Notes under the pieces: generated by a model
Database searches by the model: none
Told to the model about the DNA's origin: nothing
The model's input: the letters and a program-made list of their open reading frames with translations, nothing else
In this document: one piece after another, positions 7,407 to 14,438 of the stretch
Layout: every line of letters starts with the position of its first letter
How positions within the stretch are numbered: position 1 is the first letter of the stretch
NCBI GenBank assembly: GCA_903850725.1
Contig: CAINMG010000062.1
Span: 1-17,692, forward strand
Origin: Candidatus Staskawiczbacteria bacterium
GTDB taxonomy: Bacteria > Patescibacteriota > Minisyncoccia > Minisyncoccales > Staskawiczbacteraceae
Direction: 5' to 3'
DNA: 17,692 nt
Position numbers and translations under genes: made by a program

Positions 7407-9097
7407 TAACGGAGGAGTCCTATAGTGGCTATTAGAACAGTCTTGAAAACTGTGACCTCGTAAGGGGTTCGTGGGTTCGAGTCCCACCTCCTCCGCCATT
7501 GTGAACGAATTGAGGCTAAAGCCTCTTTTTTATTCCTATTTTGCCCTGTTTTAGGCAGTTCTAACCTTTCATAATCGGCTTTTAGTTTTGGATAGCCATT
7601 TATGATTGGAACGAACCACTTTGAGGGGTAAAATGTAACTTTTTTGTCTTTAATAATTGGAAATTGCCCAAGTGTCATTAAGATTTCTTTTTTTAGTTCT
7701 AACTTGCCAGCATTAAAGGCGGTATTGGCATAACAAGCAAAGTTAAATGTCCTTTCTGATAAATCAAGCCAGCGTTCTGCTCTTGCTTCGGTTTCTTTCA
7801 ATTTGCTTTTTAATTGTGCAATTTTATTTATCAACTCTGGCTTTTCTTTCAAAAAAGTTTCGTCATCAATTAAAAGTCTGTATCTCATTTTTGTAAGTTC
7901 GTCTAATTCTGCTTGGGCTTGTGTGAGTGCTTTGTGTTGCATTTCATAAACTTTGCTTCGGTCTTCAATTTCTGTATCATTCTTTTCATTTAAGTCTTCC
8001 AAGGCCCAATTCAAGAAATCTGGGATAATTGTGTATTTGTTTATTTCGTCTTCAATTTGGGTCTCTAATTCAATATCTGTTAAAGATTTTGTTTGCGTGC
8101 ATTTATAATCTTTCTTTCTGCGAGTGCAGTGATAATAAGTGTATTCTGTAAGTTTTCCAGTTTTTTTAACAAACTTTGTTTTTGTTTCAGCAGTATAAAG
8201 ACAACCGCATTCTGCACATCGCAACATTCCAGTAAAAGGAAATTTGTGCGTTTGTGGTCTTGGCCTGCCCTTCCTACCCAGTATTTTTTGAACCCTGTCA
8301 TATTCTTCCAAAGTTATCATTGGTTCGTGCTTGCCCTCATACTGAACGCCCTTATGGTCTATTATACCAGAATAAAACATATTTGTGAAAATTCTATAAA
8401 TTCCACCCCTTGAAAGTGGATTACCGCCAGCTCGTTTTGTCTTTCTTGTTCTATAACCCCATTCGTTATTTGCAATGTCTAAAATTTTTGGAGGCGTGTA
8501 ATTTCCTGTAAGCATTAAGTCCCACATTTTTCTAACCAACGCAAAGCGGTCATTATCAATTAAAATATCATTTTCGCCCCTGTCTTTTATTTTACTATTC
8601 AAATATCCTGCTGGTGCAAGATTTGGAAGCCAGCCTTTTTGTAATTTGCTATCAATACCCCTTTTTACATTTTTCCTTAAATCCAAAATGTATTGATTAG
8701 CAGAGCCAGCATCAACATTAAAAAGTATAACATTATCTTCTGGCAAATACTCTCTGTCTGTTGTTCTAATTGATTTTAATTTGCCCTGTTGCAACATCCA
8801 GCTTAATTTTCCGCTATCAATTGGGTTTCTGGTTAAACGATTTAATTGCCAGCATAAAATTCCATTAACTTCGCCGTTTTCAATTCTTTCAAGCATTTCG
8901 TCAAAAAGCGGACGATTGTTTGGTTTCTTTGCGGATTTGGCTTCTGTAAATTTCTTTTTAACATCCAAGTTCATTTCTTTTGCCAAAATTTCCAAACGAT
9001 TTATCTGGTCATCAATTGATTGAATTTGTCTGTCTTCACTTTCCGAAGATTTACGAGCATACAAGAAATATGTAATTTTGTTATTTTCTTTTTTCAT
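7406..9097 (-). CDS. Large serine recombinase (integrase of the element)
   Basis: The 563-residue frame contains a resolvase domain (about 8-150) with YARKSSESEDRQ (Ser17 nucleophile, Arg15) and LNRLTRN (Arg87, Arg90). A recombinase domain follows (about 160-275), then a zinc ribbon with C294, C297, C324 and C333 and a Glu/Lys coiled-coil (about 375-440). This is the full plan of a large serine integrase, which cuts and rejoins attP and attB through a 5'-phosphoserine link. No stop occurs before tRNA-Ser(TGA): the last 30 residues (RRRWDSNPRTP onward) are the antisense of that tRNA, and the 11 before them are the antisense of its terminator. The natural C-terminus in the excised element probably differs. 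It is preceded by a structured leader and its own promoter; there is no SD. Confidence 0.9.
   Translation of the reverse strand: MKKENNKITYFLYARKSSESEDRQIQSIDDQINRLEILAKEMNLDVKKKFTEAKSAKKPNNRPLFDEMLERIENGEVNGILCWQLNRLTRNPIDSGKLSWMLQQGKLKSIRTTDREYLPEDNVILFNVDAGSANQYILDLRKNVKRGIDSKLQKGWLPNLAPAGYLNSKIKDRGENDILIDNDRFALVRKMWDLMLTGNYTPPKILDIANNEWGYRTRKTKRAGGNPLSRGGIYRIFTNMFYSGIIDHKGVQYEGKHEPMITLEEYDRVQKILGRKGRPRPQTHKFPFTGMLRCAECGCLYTAETKTKFVKKTGKLTEYTYYHCTRRKKDYKCTQTKSLTDIELETQIEDEINKYTIIPDFLNWALEDLNEKNDTEIEDRSKVYEMQHKALTQAQAELDELTKMRYRLLIDDETFLKEKPELINKIAQLKSKLKETEARAERWLDLSERTFNFACYANTAFNAGKLELKKEILMTLGQFPIIKDKKVTFYPSKWFVPIINGYPKLKADYERLELPKTGQNRNKKEALASIRSQWRRRWDSNPRTPYEVTVFKTVLIATIGLLR
7411..7498 (+). 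tRNA. tRNA-Ser(TGA), CCA encoded
   Basis: Acceptor arms GGAGGAG and CTCCTCC pair. The anticodon stem ACAGT/ACTGT encloses loop CTTGAAA (anticodon TGA). A long variable arm and T-arm GTGGGTTCGAGTCCCAC follow, then discriminator G and an encoded CCA at 7496-7498. The recombinase reading frame on the other strand passes through the whole gene. Confidence 0.95.
7512..7531 (+). terminator. Terminator of tRNA-Ser(TGA)
   Basis: GAGGC TAAA GCCTC is followed by six T. It is intact, so the junction of the integrated element lies at or beyond its T run. Confidence 0.8.
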
Positions 9098-9224
9098 ATA
9101 ACTTAAAGGGGCATCTGGTGACCCAAATCCGTAGCCCCGAAAGACACATCATTGGCAGATACCCCTTAAAGGCAACGATATGTCGTAATCATTAAAAAAC
9201 GGAGCTATATTAAATTTGGGTCAC
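9098..9224 (-). ncRNA. Structured 5' leader of the recombinase mRNA (leader B)
   Basis: Read on the - strand, the RNA starts near 9224 with GTGACCCAAAT, which pairs perfectly with ATTTGGGTCAC (9128-9118). Inside, 9184-9173 pairs with 9154-9143 over 12 of 12 bases, including two G-U pairs. The 18-base loop of that hairpin (9171-9156) can pair with 9117-9102 over 15 of 16 bases, one of them G-U. That last strand ends 4 bases before the start codon. The G-U pairs would be A-C mismatches on the other strand, so the signal favours RNA made from the - strand. The 9-mer CTTTCGGGG and the 11-mer ATAGCTCCGTT recur in the methyltransferase leader. A DNA role as attachment site or replication origin is an alternative. 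Confidence 0.6.
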
Positions 9225-9230
9225 AACTTA

Positions 9231-9258
9231 ATTATAATGCTAATTTTTTATAAAGCAA
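9231..9258 (-). promoter_or_regulatory. Promoter of the recombinase transcript
   Basis: On the - strand, -35 TTGCTT (9258-9253) and -10 TATAAT (9236-9231) are 16 bases apart. Transcription would begin at about 9224, exactly at the 5' arm of the leader. It overlaps the 3' end of the replication-initiator gene. Confidence 0.65.
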
Positions 9259-10372
9259 GTTTTTCTGGCTTCATAATTCTAAAATCCACTAATTGCTTTT
9301 TACATTCGTCAATTATCTGCTTAAATTGAAAATGTTGGAGCGGATGCTCGGCCAATACTTTTTCAAGTCGCTTATCTGCCAAAGACCTTTTTCGTCTGTC
9401 GTAATGTGCATCGCCAATAAGTTTTAATTGCAACGCTCCTGTTTGCCTAACCATAACAGACCTGCCAATTAAAGCCAAAGCATCGTTATAAGGCAACCCA
9501 GCTCTTTTACAAATACTAAAACATTCGTCTATGTCGTAAATCGGCAAATCAATGGCCGTAACATCTAACTCGTTCATTATTTCATTAAAAGCATCTATGA
9601 GTATTCTCTTTGCAATACTGTCATTAAAAACCTCAAAAAAATTCCTTTCTCTTTTTGCGTTTTTATCTGTCATATTAGCCAAATACTTTTTTAGTGGCGT
9701 TCTGCCTTGAAATGTTATCTCTATTCTTAAAACCTTGAAAGGGAGCTGTTTGTTTTTAATTTTCATTGCTGTTTCTAACTCCTGCTGGGACTTGGCATTG
9801 TTGATTATTTCAGATCCCTTGCAATAGATTTTGAACCCCATTTGCTTGTTATACATTCTGCCACAAAACCCAATTTCGTTTTCTTCGGTATAGTAAGTAT
9901 TCTTTGTTTTCTTATATCTTTTACCTATACTCAAAAATGGTATAAGTTTTAAGTATTCAATCGGGTTTGGGTATTGTTCAAGCACAAAATTAAATGCGTA
10001 TGCAATGTTTTTAATGTCTGCGTAGTAAAGGTGGGCCTTGGTTATAATCCTGCCTTCAAAAATGTATTCCAGCTTGTTTTCCAGTAATTCCGTTAGTTTT
10101 TCAAAGTCTTGACCCATAACGCCAAAATAATTTGTTCCATAAAAGATTTTAGGAGCTGAAAACTGAATATCAAGCTCTGTATAATATCCGCCCAAAGCAC
10201 GCGGTATCATTCTAATTGTTAGGTTTGGCATATAACCAACATTGGCATCGCTGGAATTAAAAACATATCTTGCTGGTTTTGCGGTCGTGCTTGATAATTT
10301 TTCAAATCTTCTTAAATTGCTTTCGGCTATCTGTAAACCTTTAATTTGCAGTGTTGTCGTGTCAATTATCAT
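9248..10372 (-). CDS. Replication initiator, filamentous-phage gene II / CRI-like
   Basis: With the ATG at 10372 the product is 374 residues. It follows the layout of phage and plasmid CRI-type rolling-circle initiators: a leading strand ending in LDIQFSAPKIFYGTN (67-81), like the usual SLPKLLYGNN; a long helix; AHLYYADIKN (113-122) where family members have a conserved Arg-x-Asp segment; GRMYNKQMGFKIYCKGSE (171-188), like LYDKGxE; and VLRIEITFQGR (214-224). Its role would be nicking the origin to start rolling-circle copying. I did not identify the catalytic Tyr with certainty. An upstream ATG at 10528 gives a longer frame that overlaps the next gene for 167 bases and is unlikely. The chosen ATG overlaps that gene's stop by 11 bases, so translation is probably coupled. 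Confidence 0.72.
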   Translation of the reverse strand: MIIDTTTLQIKGLQIAESNLRRFEKLSSTTAKPARYVFNSSDANVGYMPNLTIRMIPRALGGYYTELDIQFSAPKIFYGTNYFGVMGQDFEKLTELLENKLEYIFEGRIITKAHLYYADIKNIAYAFNFVLEQYPNPIEYLKLIPFLSIGKRYKKTKNTYYTEENEIGFCGRMYNKQMGFKIYCKGSEIINNAKSQQELETAMKIKNKQLPFKVLRIEITFQGRTPLKKYLANMTDKNAKRERNFFEVFNDSIAKRILIDAFNEIMNELDVTAIDLPIYDIDECFSICKRAGLPYNDALALIGRSVMVRQTGALQLKLIGDAHYDRRKRSLADKRLEKVLAEHPLQHFQFKQIIDECKKQLVDFRIMKPEKLAL

Positions 10373-10622
10373 TGCCTTGTTGGTATGACAAAGTGTTAGT
10401 ATCATACCCAGAGTTAGAAATTTTGTTTTGTCTATCTTTAAGGCGATTTTGCCATTCTTGGTATTCTTTTTCTGTAATTGGCTTATAAACCAACTGAACC
10501 ATACGAAGCAGTTTAGCTCCCAAATCATAGGCTTCTTCTTTGCTTAATTCTTCGCCAAAGTGCTTTTTATAGAGTGCTTGAAATTTTGCTATTTTTTCGT
10601 CAGACAACATAAAATTACGCAT
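10362..10622 (-). CDS. Small helical protein typical of recombinase-bearing elements, unknown
   Basis: The 86-residue, highly charged protein begins MRNFMLSDEKIAKFQALYKK and contains EEAYDLGAKLLRMVQLVYKPIT, two amphipathic helices that recur, as far as I recall, in small proteins beside serine recombinases in candidate-phyla genomes. The function is not known; a small DNA-binding or copy-control role next to the initiator is a guess. The ATG at 10622 overlaps the stop of the upstream gene by 8 bases. The second Met (10610) is an alternative start. The Gln/Asn-rich tail overlaps the start of the initiator gene. Confidence 0.72.
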   Translation of the reverse strand: MRNFMLSDEKIAKFQALYKKHFGEELSKEEAYDLGAKLLRMVQLVYKPITEKEYQEWQNRLKDRQNKISNSGYDTNTLSYQQGNDN

Positions 10623-10851
10623 CTGTATAAATGCGGTTCTTTAACATCTTTTGATTATTGAAAAGAGTTAAAGCTGGGAGCTTTATTTTGTCATTCCAAT
10701 AATCCAACATTATTTTTTCTATTTTTTGGTCTTCTTCAAAAACAAACCTTACTTTCTTTTTGTTTGTTTTGTCTAATTTGATTAGCTTGTAATTAAGCGT
10801 AACCAACACTGTTGCCAAGCCCAAGTCATAGGTTGAAAAATTTTTGTTCAT
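10615..10851 (-). CDS. DUF5659-like small protein
   Basis: The 78-residue protein has the DUF5659 layout as I remember it: an N-terminal STYDLGLATVLVTL helix, a basic strand KKKVRFVFEED, and a C-terminal LDYWND...LTLFNNQKMLKNRIY segment. The family is small, of unknown function and common near mobile genes. It is the first gene of the three-gene run ending in the replication initiator and overlaps its neighbour by 8 bases. No SD is visible, and the upstream spacer holds competing hairpins. Confidence 0.65.
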   Translation of the reverse strand: MNKNFSTYDLGLATVLVTLNYKLIKLDKTNKKKVRFVFEEDQKIEKIMLDYWNDKIKLPALTLFNNQKMLKNRIYTDA

Positions 10852-10894
10852 TGTAATGTTATTTTGGTTAATTGAAATCGAATAAACGACCGTG

Positions 10895-10934
10895 GCTTTG
10901 GCAGAAACAAAAAGCCAAAGCGTATTCTGCTTTG
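10895..10934 (-). promoter_or_regulatory. Competing hairpins upstream of the initiator operon (possible attenuator)
   Basis: On the - strand CAAAGC (10934-10929) can pair with GCTTTG (10921-10916), a stem followed by GCTTTTTGTTT and so terminator-like. The same bases within GCTTTGGC (10921-10914) pair perfectly with GCCAAAGC (10902-10895) instead. The two stems exclude each other. It may simply end the transcript of the upstream 523-residue gene. Confidence 0.35.
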
Positions 10935-10982
10935 ACTTTAATAAATTGGTGGTTGAACTAACTTGGACTCAATTGACTCAAC

Positions 10983-12554
10983 TTAATAATTTCGTTTTAT
11001 AGTTTTGTTTTTCCATATAAATAAATTGTCTTTTGTATTTACACATTCTTGTATTCGTTTATTTACTGCTCGTAAAGTATCATAGGCTGTGTGCCAATCT
11101 TCTTTTTTAGCTTCTGGTTTATCTGGCGTGTTATCATAACCTGCCATTTTTTCCCATATAATAGACCAATCAATGGCCTCGTCTTTTTTGTATTCATACA
11201 TTGTCCTGCAAAGATAATGTTCGTTTTTATATGGCGGTATAGCAACTTTTTGTTCATTAATTGTTATTGAAGGCTCGTCATCGTTATATGCTATATTTGC
11301 AGATTTAAGGCTTGTTTGTTTAATGGGTTTATCGCTTTTGTTTGTTTCGCCTGAACCTTTAACCCTTAATTCTGGGAGCGACACAATTTCAATTCTTGTT
11401 ATTGGCGACTCTTGCTCTTTGCTTTTCTGTTCTTGGTTTGTGTTTTCTGGTTTTTCAGTTTTTTTTGAGTTCTGCTCAATGTATATATTTATTCTTGCAA
11501 GAAAATCTGCATCATCTTTTTTTAGTTTTTCAATATACTCCTTATATGGCAAAGAAAGACGCGTTATTTCGCTTAAAAAGTCATAAAGTTCTACCAGTAA
11601 GCTATCAGCGGTTATACCTTTCTTCTGTGCCTCAAATTCACAACCAATCATATTACCAAAGGGCCTTTTATATTTATCTTTAAGTCCGCCACAACCATTT
11701 TTATGCAATAAATTTTCAATTTTTCTGATTAGTTCAAAATAAATATCATTGGCTTCTTTATTTTGGCTCTCTTTATTTTTAAGATAAAACTTGGTTAATT
11801 CAATAAGCTCATTCCAGTAAACATAAAGCTCACTGACCTTATCTGGGAAAATAGTGTATATTCTGTTTTCTATTGTGTCAGTAAAATCACGGCCATCTTT
11901 ATCTGCCCAATCAAAATTATTTCCATACTCATACCCTTGCCATAAAATACCTTTTTCATCAATTGAAAAATTATCATATTCAAGAAAACCATTAAATTTT
12001 TTCTTTGTTTCTTCGGAAAGGCTTTTATTCCCTTTATGCATTAAGGGGTGGCAAGCTTCCTCAATAATCATAAATAAAGTTTTTCTATCTTTTTTAGCTT
12101 CGGAAGTTGCAAGGGCCAATAAAACATCATAAATCATACGCCATTTTGTTTGCGGGTATTCAATTATATTTCTATCTACTCCGCAACCAGTAAGAAATTC
12201 TATGAGATTTGGCCCGCTATCTAAATTGGCAATTTCTATGGCTATAAGCTCCAAACCTTTTGCTTTTATTATTGGTTGTTTTTTAGGAATAGGAATAATC
12301 TTTTTTTCTTTTTCTTCTTGAATAAGCTCAACCCACACTCCTACGCCATCGTCTTGAAAGAAAACATTTTTAATATACCCATCTTCTTCAAGTTTTTTAA
12401 TAATCGTTTTTTGTTCTTGATTGAAAAGTATAGTTGGGCCATCTTCATATTCAGTAAGTGAAAATAATTCAATATGCACGGGGCCTTTTGGGCTTATCTT
12501 TGCAATTTCGTCAATTTGCCTTTTTACATATTTAATTTTATCTTCTGGTGTCAT
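10983..12554 (-). CDS. Unknown 523-residue multidomain protein of the element
   Basis: I do not recognise a named family. Residues 1-80 look like a small alpha/beta domain with possible winged-helix character (NQEQKTIIKKLEEDGYIKNV, then short strands). About 100-340 is mostly helical, with a distinctive segment LTGCGVDRNIIEYPQTKWRM and IIEEACHPLMHKG. About 360-415 is a charged, low-complexity linker. About 425-523 is a second compact domain rich in aromatic residues (DWSIIWEKMAG, WHTAYDTLRAVNKR) that could be another winged helix. It is divergent from the methyltransferase gene and has its own promoter. It may be regulatory or an accessory of the restriction system; the position only suggests this. 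There is no SD. Confidence 0.7.
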   Translation of the reverse strand: MTPEDKIKYVKRQIDEIAKISPKGPVHIELFSLTEYEDGPTILFNQEQKTIIKKLEEDGYIKNVFFQDDGVGVWVELIQEEKEKKIIPIPKKQPIIKAKGLELIAIEIANLDSGPNLIEFLTGCGVDRNIIEYPQTKWRMIYDVLLALATSEAKKDRKTLFMIIEEACHPLMHKGNKSLSEETKKKFNGFLEYDNFSIDEKGILWQGYEYGNNFDWADKDGRDFTDTIENRIYTIFPDKVSELYVYWNELIELTKFYLKNKESQNKEANDIYFELIRKIENLLHKNGCGGLKDKYKRPFGNMIGCEFEAQKKGITADSLLVELYDFLSEITRLSLPYKEYIEKLKKDDADFLARINIYIEQNSKKTEKPENTNQEQKSKEQESPITRIEIVSLPELRVKGSGETNKSDKPIKQTSLKSANIAYNDDEPSITINEQKVAIPPYKNEHYLCRTMYEYKKDEAIDWSIIWEKMAGYDNTPDKPEAKKEDWHTAYDTLRAVNKRIQECVNTKDNLFIWKNKTIKRNY

Positions 12555-12581
12555 TGTAATTTTTATTGTAATTTTGCCTTA

Positions 12582-12610
12582 TTTTTACCACATTTTAGCA
12601 TTTTTTTCAA
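12582..12610 (-). promoter_or_regulatory. Promoter of the 523-residue gene
   Basis: On the - strand -35 TTGAAA (12610-12605) and -10 TAAAAA (12587-12582) are 17 bases apart and sit 28-56 bases before the ATG. Confidence 0.5.
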
Positions 12611-12636
12611 ATTAAACTTTATTCTTTTATAAGTTT

Positions 12637-12644
12637 GTGATAAT
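12637..12644 (+). promoter_or_regulatory. Extended -10 of the methyltransferase transcript
   Basis: Extended -10 with GATAAT at 12639-12644 and an upstream TG; the -35 is poor. The start would fall at about 12651-12654, which is the first base of the leader's 5' arm, the same arrangement as in front of the recombinase. Confidence 0.55.
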
Positions 12645-12653
12645 ATAAAAATT

Positions 12654-12827
12654 GTTCACCCATAGAAGTTTTAATCCGAAAGGAAGATTGCCTTTTGCCC
12701 AATTGTGGGCAGTAAGGGGCAGTCCAAGTTCCATAATTGGGACTCCTTTCGGGGACGAACTTTTATGGGTGAACGGCTTGGCTGTCCCTTTTTGTTTATA
12801 CAGCCCAAAGCATAGCTCCGTTCACCT
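12654..12827 (+). ncRNA. Structured 5' leader of the methyltransferase mRNA (leader A)
   Basis: The 31-base arms 12654-12684 and 12744-12774 pair at 28 positions with three G-U pairs and one 3x3 internal loop. Inside are two hairpins: 12696-12711 (TGCCC/GGGCA), extended outward, and 12721-12744 (AGTCC/GGACT). The 3' arm, GGGTGAAC at 12767-12774, is also part of GGTGAACGG (12768-12776), which pairs perfectly with CCGTTCACC (12818-12826), ending two bases before the ATG; GGCTGT/ACAGCC (12780-12785/12800-12805) strengthens that second hairpin. The two structures cannot coexist. One leaves the start region open and the other closes it, so this looks like a translational switch. The trigger is unknown. 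Confidence 0.62.
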
Positions 12828-14438
12828 ATGCAAAATAAAAAATCTAAAAAAGAATTTGGTCTTGTTTGGGAAGAAAAAACAGAAAAAGTTATTGAGCAAT
12901 GCAAGAAAGAATTTCCAGTTTTAACTGAAATAAAAAATAGAGAAGTTAAAACCAATTCAAGCAAGACAACAAACATTTTAATTGAGGGAGACAATTATCA
13001 CGCTCTCTCGGTTTTGAATTATACGCATAATGGAAAAATTGATGTAATTTATATTGACCCGCCATATAATACTGGTGCAAAAGATTGGAAATACAACAAT
13101 GATTATGTAGATATAAACGATAATTATAGACACAGTAAATGGTTGAGTATGATGTCAGAAAGATTGAAAATTGCTAAAAATCTTTTAAGAGATGACGGTG
13201 TTTTAATATGTGCCATTGACGAAAACGAATTTTATCGTTTGGGTGGCTTATTGGAAAAAATTTTTTATAATCGCGAAATCCATTGCATAACAATTGTGCA
13301 TAATCCAAGAGGTGTGCAAGGTTCAAATTTTTCTTATACCCACGAATATGCATATTTTGTATTCAAAAAAGGGCTTAAAGTTATCGGGCAAAGAAAAATT
13401 AAAGAAATAGATATTGATTGGAGAAATTTAAGAGATAATGGTGGCGAGTCTTTGCGTTCAGACGCTCGTAATTGTTTTTATCCAATTATTGTTAAGAATA
13501 ATAAAATTATTGGTTTTGGCGATGTTTTAGATAATAAAATTCACCCAAAACAAACAGAGCTTAAAAATGGGAGTTCTTATATTTACCCAGTAGATAAACA
13601 AGGCATAGAAAGAAAGTGGCGATATGCAAGACAAAGCGTTGAGGCGGTAAAACATTTATTAAGGGTTAAAGACGGAAAAGGTGGACTTGAAATTGAGATT
13701 GGAAAAGACTTTGGAACTGTCAGAACTGTTTGGTTAGATAGTAAATATGATGCTAACGAATACGGCACAAAATTAGTAAACACACTTGTGCCAACTGCTC
13801 ATTTTGATTTTCCTAAATCAGTTTATAATGTTTTTGATTGCATAGCCCCAATTTTATACAAAAGAAAAAATGCAATTATTTTGGATTATTTTGCAGGTTC
13901 GGGAACTACTGGCCACGCAGTTATTATGTTGAATAAAGAAGACGAAGGAAACAGAAAATTCATTCTTTGCACTGATAATGAAAATAAAATTGCAGAAGAA
14001 GCTTGTTATCCAAGAATTAAAAAGGTTATTCAAGGACATAAAGATTACCCAGATATAACTGGCATTGATACCAATCTTAAATACTTCAAAACAGATTTTG
14101 TTAATGCTGGGCCAACAGACAATAACAAGAAAAAGCTCGTTGATAAATCAACAGAAATGCTCTGCCTAAAAGAAGATTGTTTTGAAGAAATAAAAAGAAC
14201 TAAAACTTATAGTGTTTTTACCAACAACAAAGAAAAATATCTTGGCATAATTTATGACGATGACGGCATTGCTCCTTTGAAAAAAGAAGCTCAAAAGATA
14301 AACAAAAAGTTCATTGTTTATGTTTTTTCACTTGACGATAGTGCCAGAGAAGAAGAATTTGAAGATATAAAAAACTTGGTTGAATTAAAACCAATTCCAG
14401 CGGTTATTCTTAATGTTTATAAACGCATATTCAAATGA
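12828..14438 (+). CDS. mod: Type III restriction-modification DNA methyltransferase (Mod), adenine-specific
   Basis: The 536-residue beta-class N6-adenine methyltransferase has DPPY (77-80, in IDPPYNTG) as the catalytic motif, preceded by the LIEGDNYHAL segment. The target-recognition region is at about 150-320 and the AdoMet motif FAGSGTTGHA lies at 355-364. Motif IV before motif I defines the beta class, and the long C-terminal part (to 536) fits Mod of type III systems. It methylates one strand of an asymmetric site and supplies specificity to Res, whose gene overlaps it by 4 bases (ATGA). The start codon follows the structured leader and has no SD, so translation may depend on that fold. 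The sequence does not reveal the recognition site. Confidence 0.93.
   Translation: MQNKKSKKEFGLVWEEKTEKVIEQCKKEFPVLTEIKNREVKTNSSKTTNILIEGDNYHALSVLNYTHNGKIDVIYIDPPYNTGAKDWKYNNDYVDINDNYRHSKWLSMMSERLKIAKNLLRDDGVLICAIDENEFYRLGGLLEKIFYNREIHCITIVHNPRGVQGSNFSYTHEYAYFVFKKGLKVIGQRKIKEIDIDWRNLRDNGGESLRSDARNCFYPIIVKNNKIIGFGDVLDNKIHPKQTELKNGSSYIYPVDKQGIERKWRYARQSVEAVKHLLRVKDGKGGLEIEIGKDFGTVRTVWLDSKYDANEYGTKLVNTLVPTAHFDFPKSVYNVFDCIAPILYKRKNAIILDYFAGSGTTGHAVIMLNKEDEGNRKFILCTDNENKIAEEACYPRIKKVIQGHKDYPDITGIDTNLKYFKTDFVNAGPTDNNKKKLVDKSTEMLCLKEDCFEEIKRTKTYSVFTNNKEKYLGIIYDDDGIAPLKKEAQKINKKFIVYVFSLDDSAREEEFEDIKNLVELKPIPAVILNVYKRIFK

Noticed and set aside
9173..9199. Eight-codon upstream frame in the recombinase leader (- strand, ATG after ATAGCTCCGTT)
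   Set aside because: A short frame with no SD, overlapping the hairpin strands; not enough to claim a leader peptide.
9248..10528. Longer reading frame for the replication initiator, starting at 10528
   Set aside because: The extra 52 residues overlap the 86-residue gene for 167 bases and look like an out-of-frame translation. The ATG at 10372 overlaps the upstream stop as expected for coupled genes.
12654..12827. Integron attC-like recombination site, because GTT...AAC ends flank a palindrome
   Set aside because: The ends are GTTCACC/GGTGAAC and do not fit the RYYYAAC/GTTRRRY core rule; no tyrosine integron integrase is present, and the wobble pairs favour RNA.
12652..12994. Overlapping frames of about 90-107 codons in the mod leader
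   Set aside because: They overlap the structured leader or the true mod start in other frames and encode no recognisable protein.
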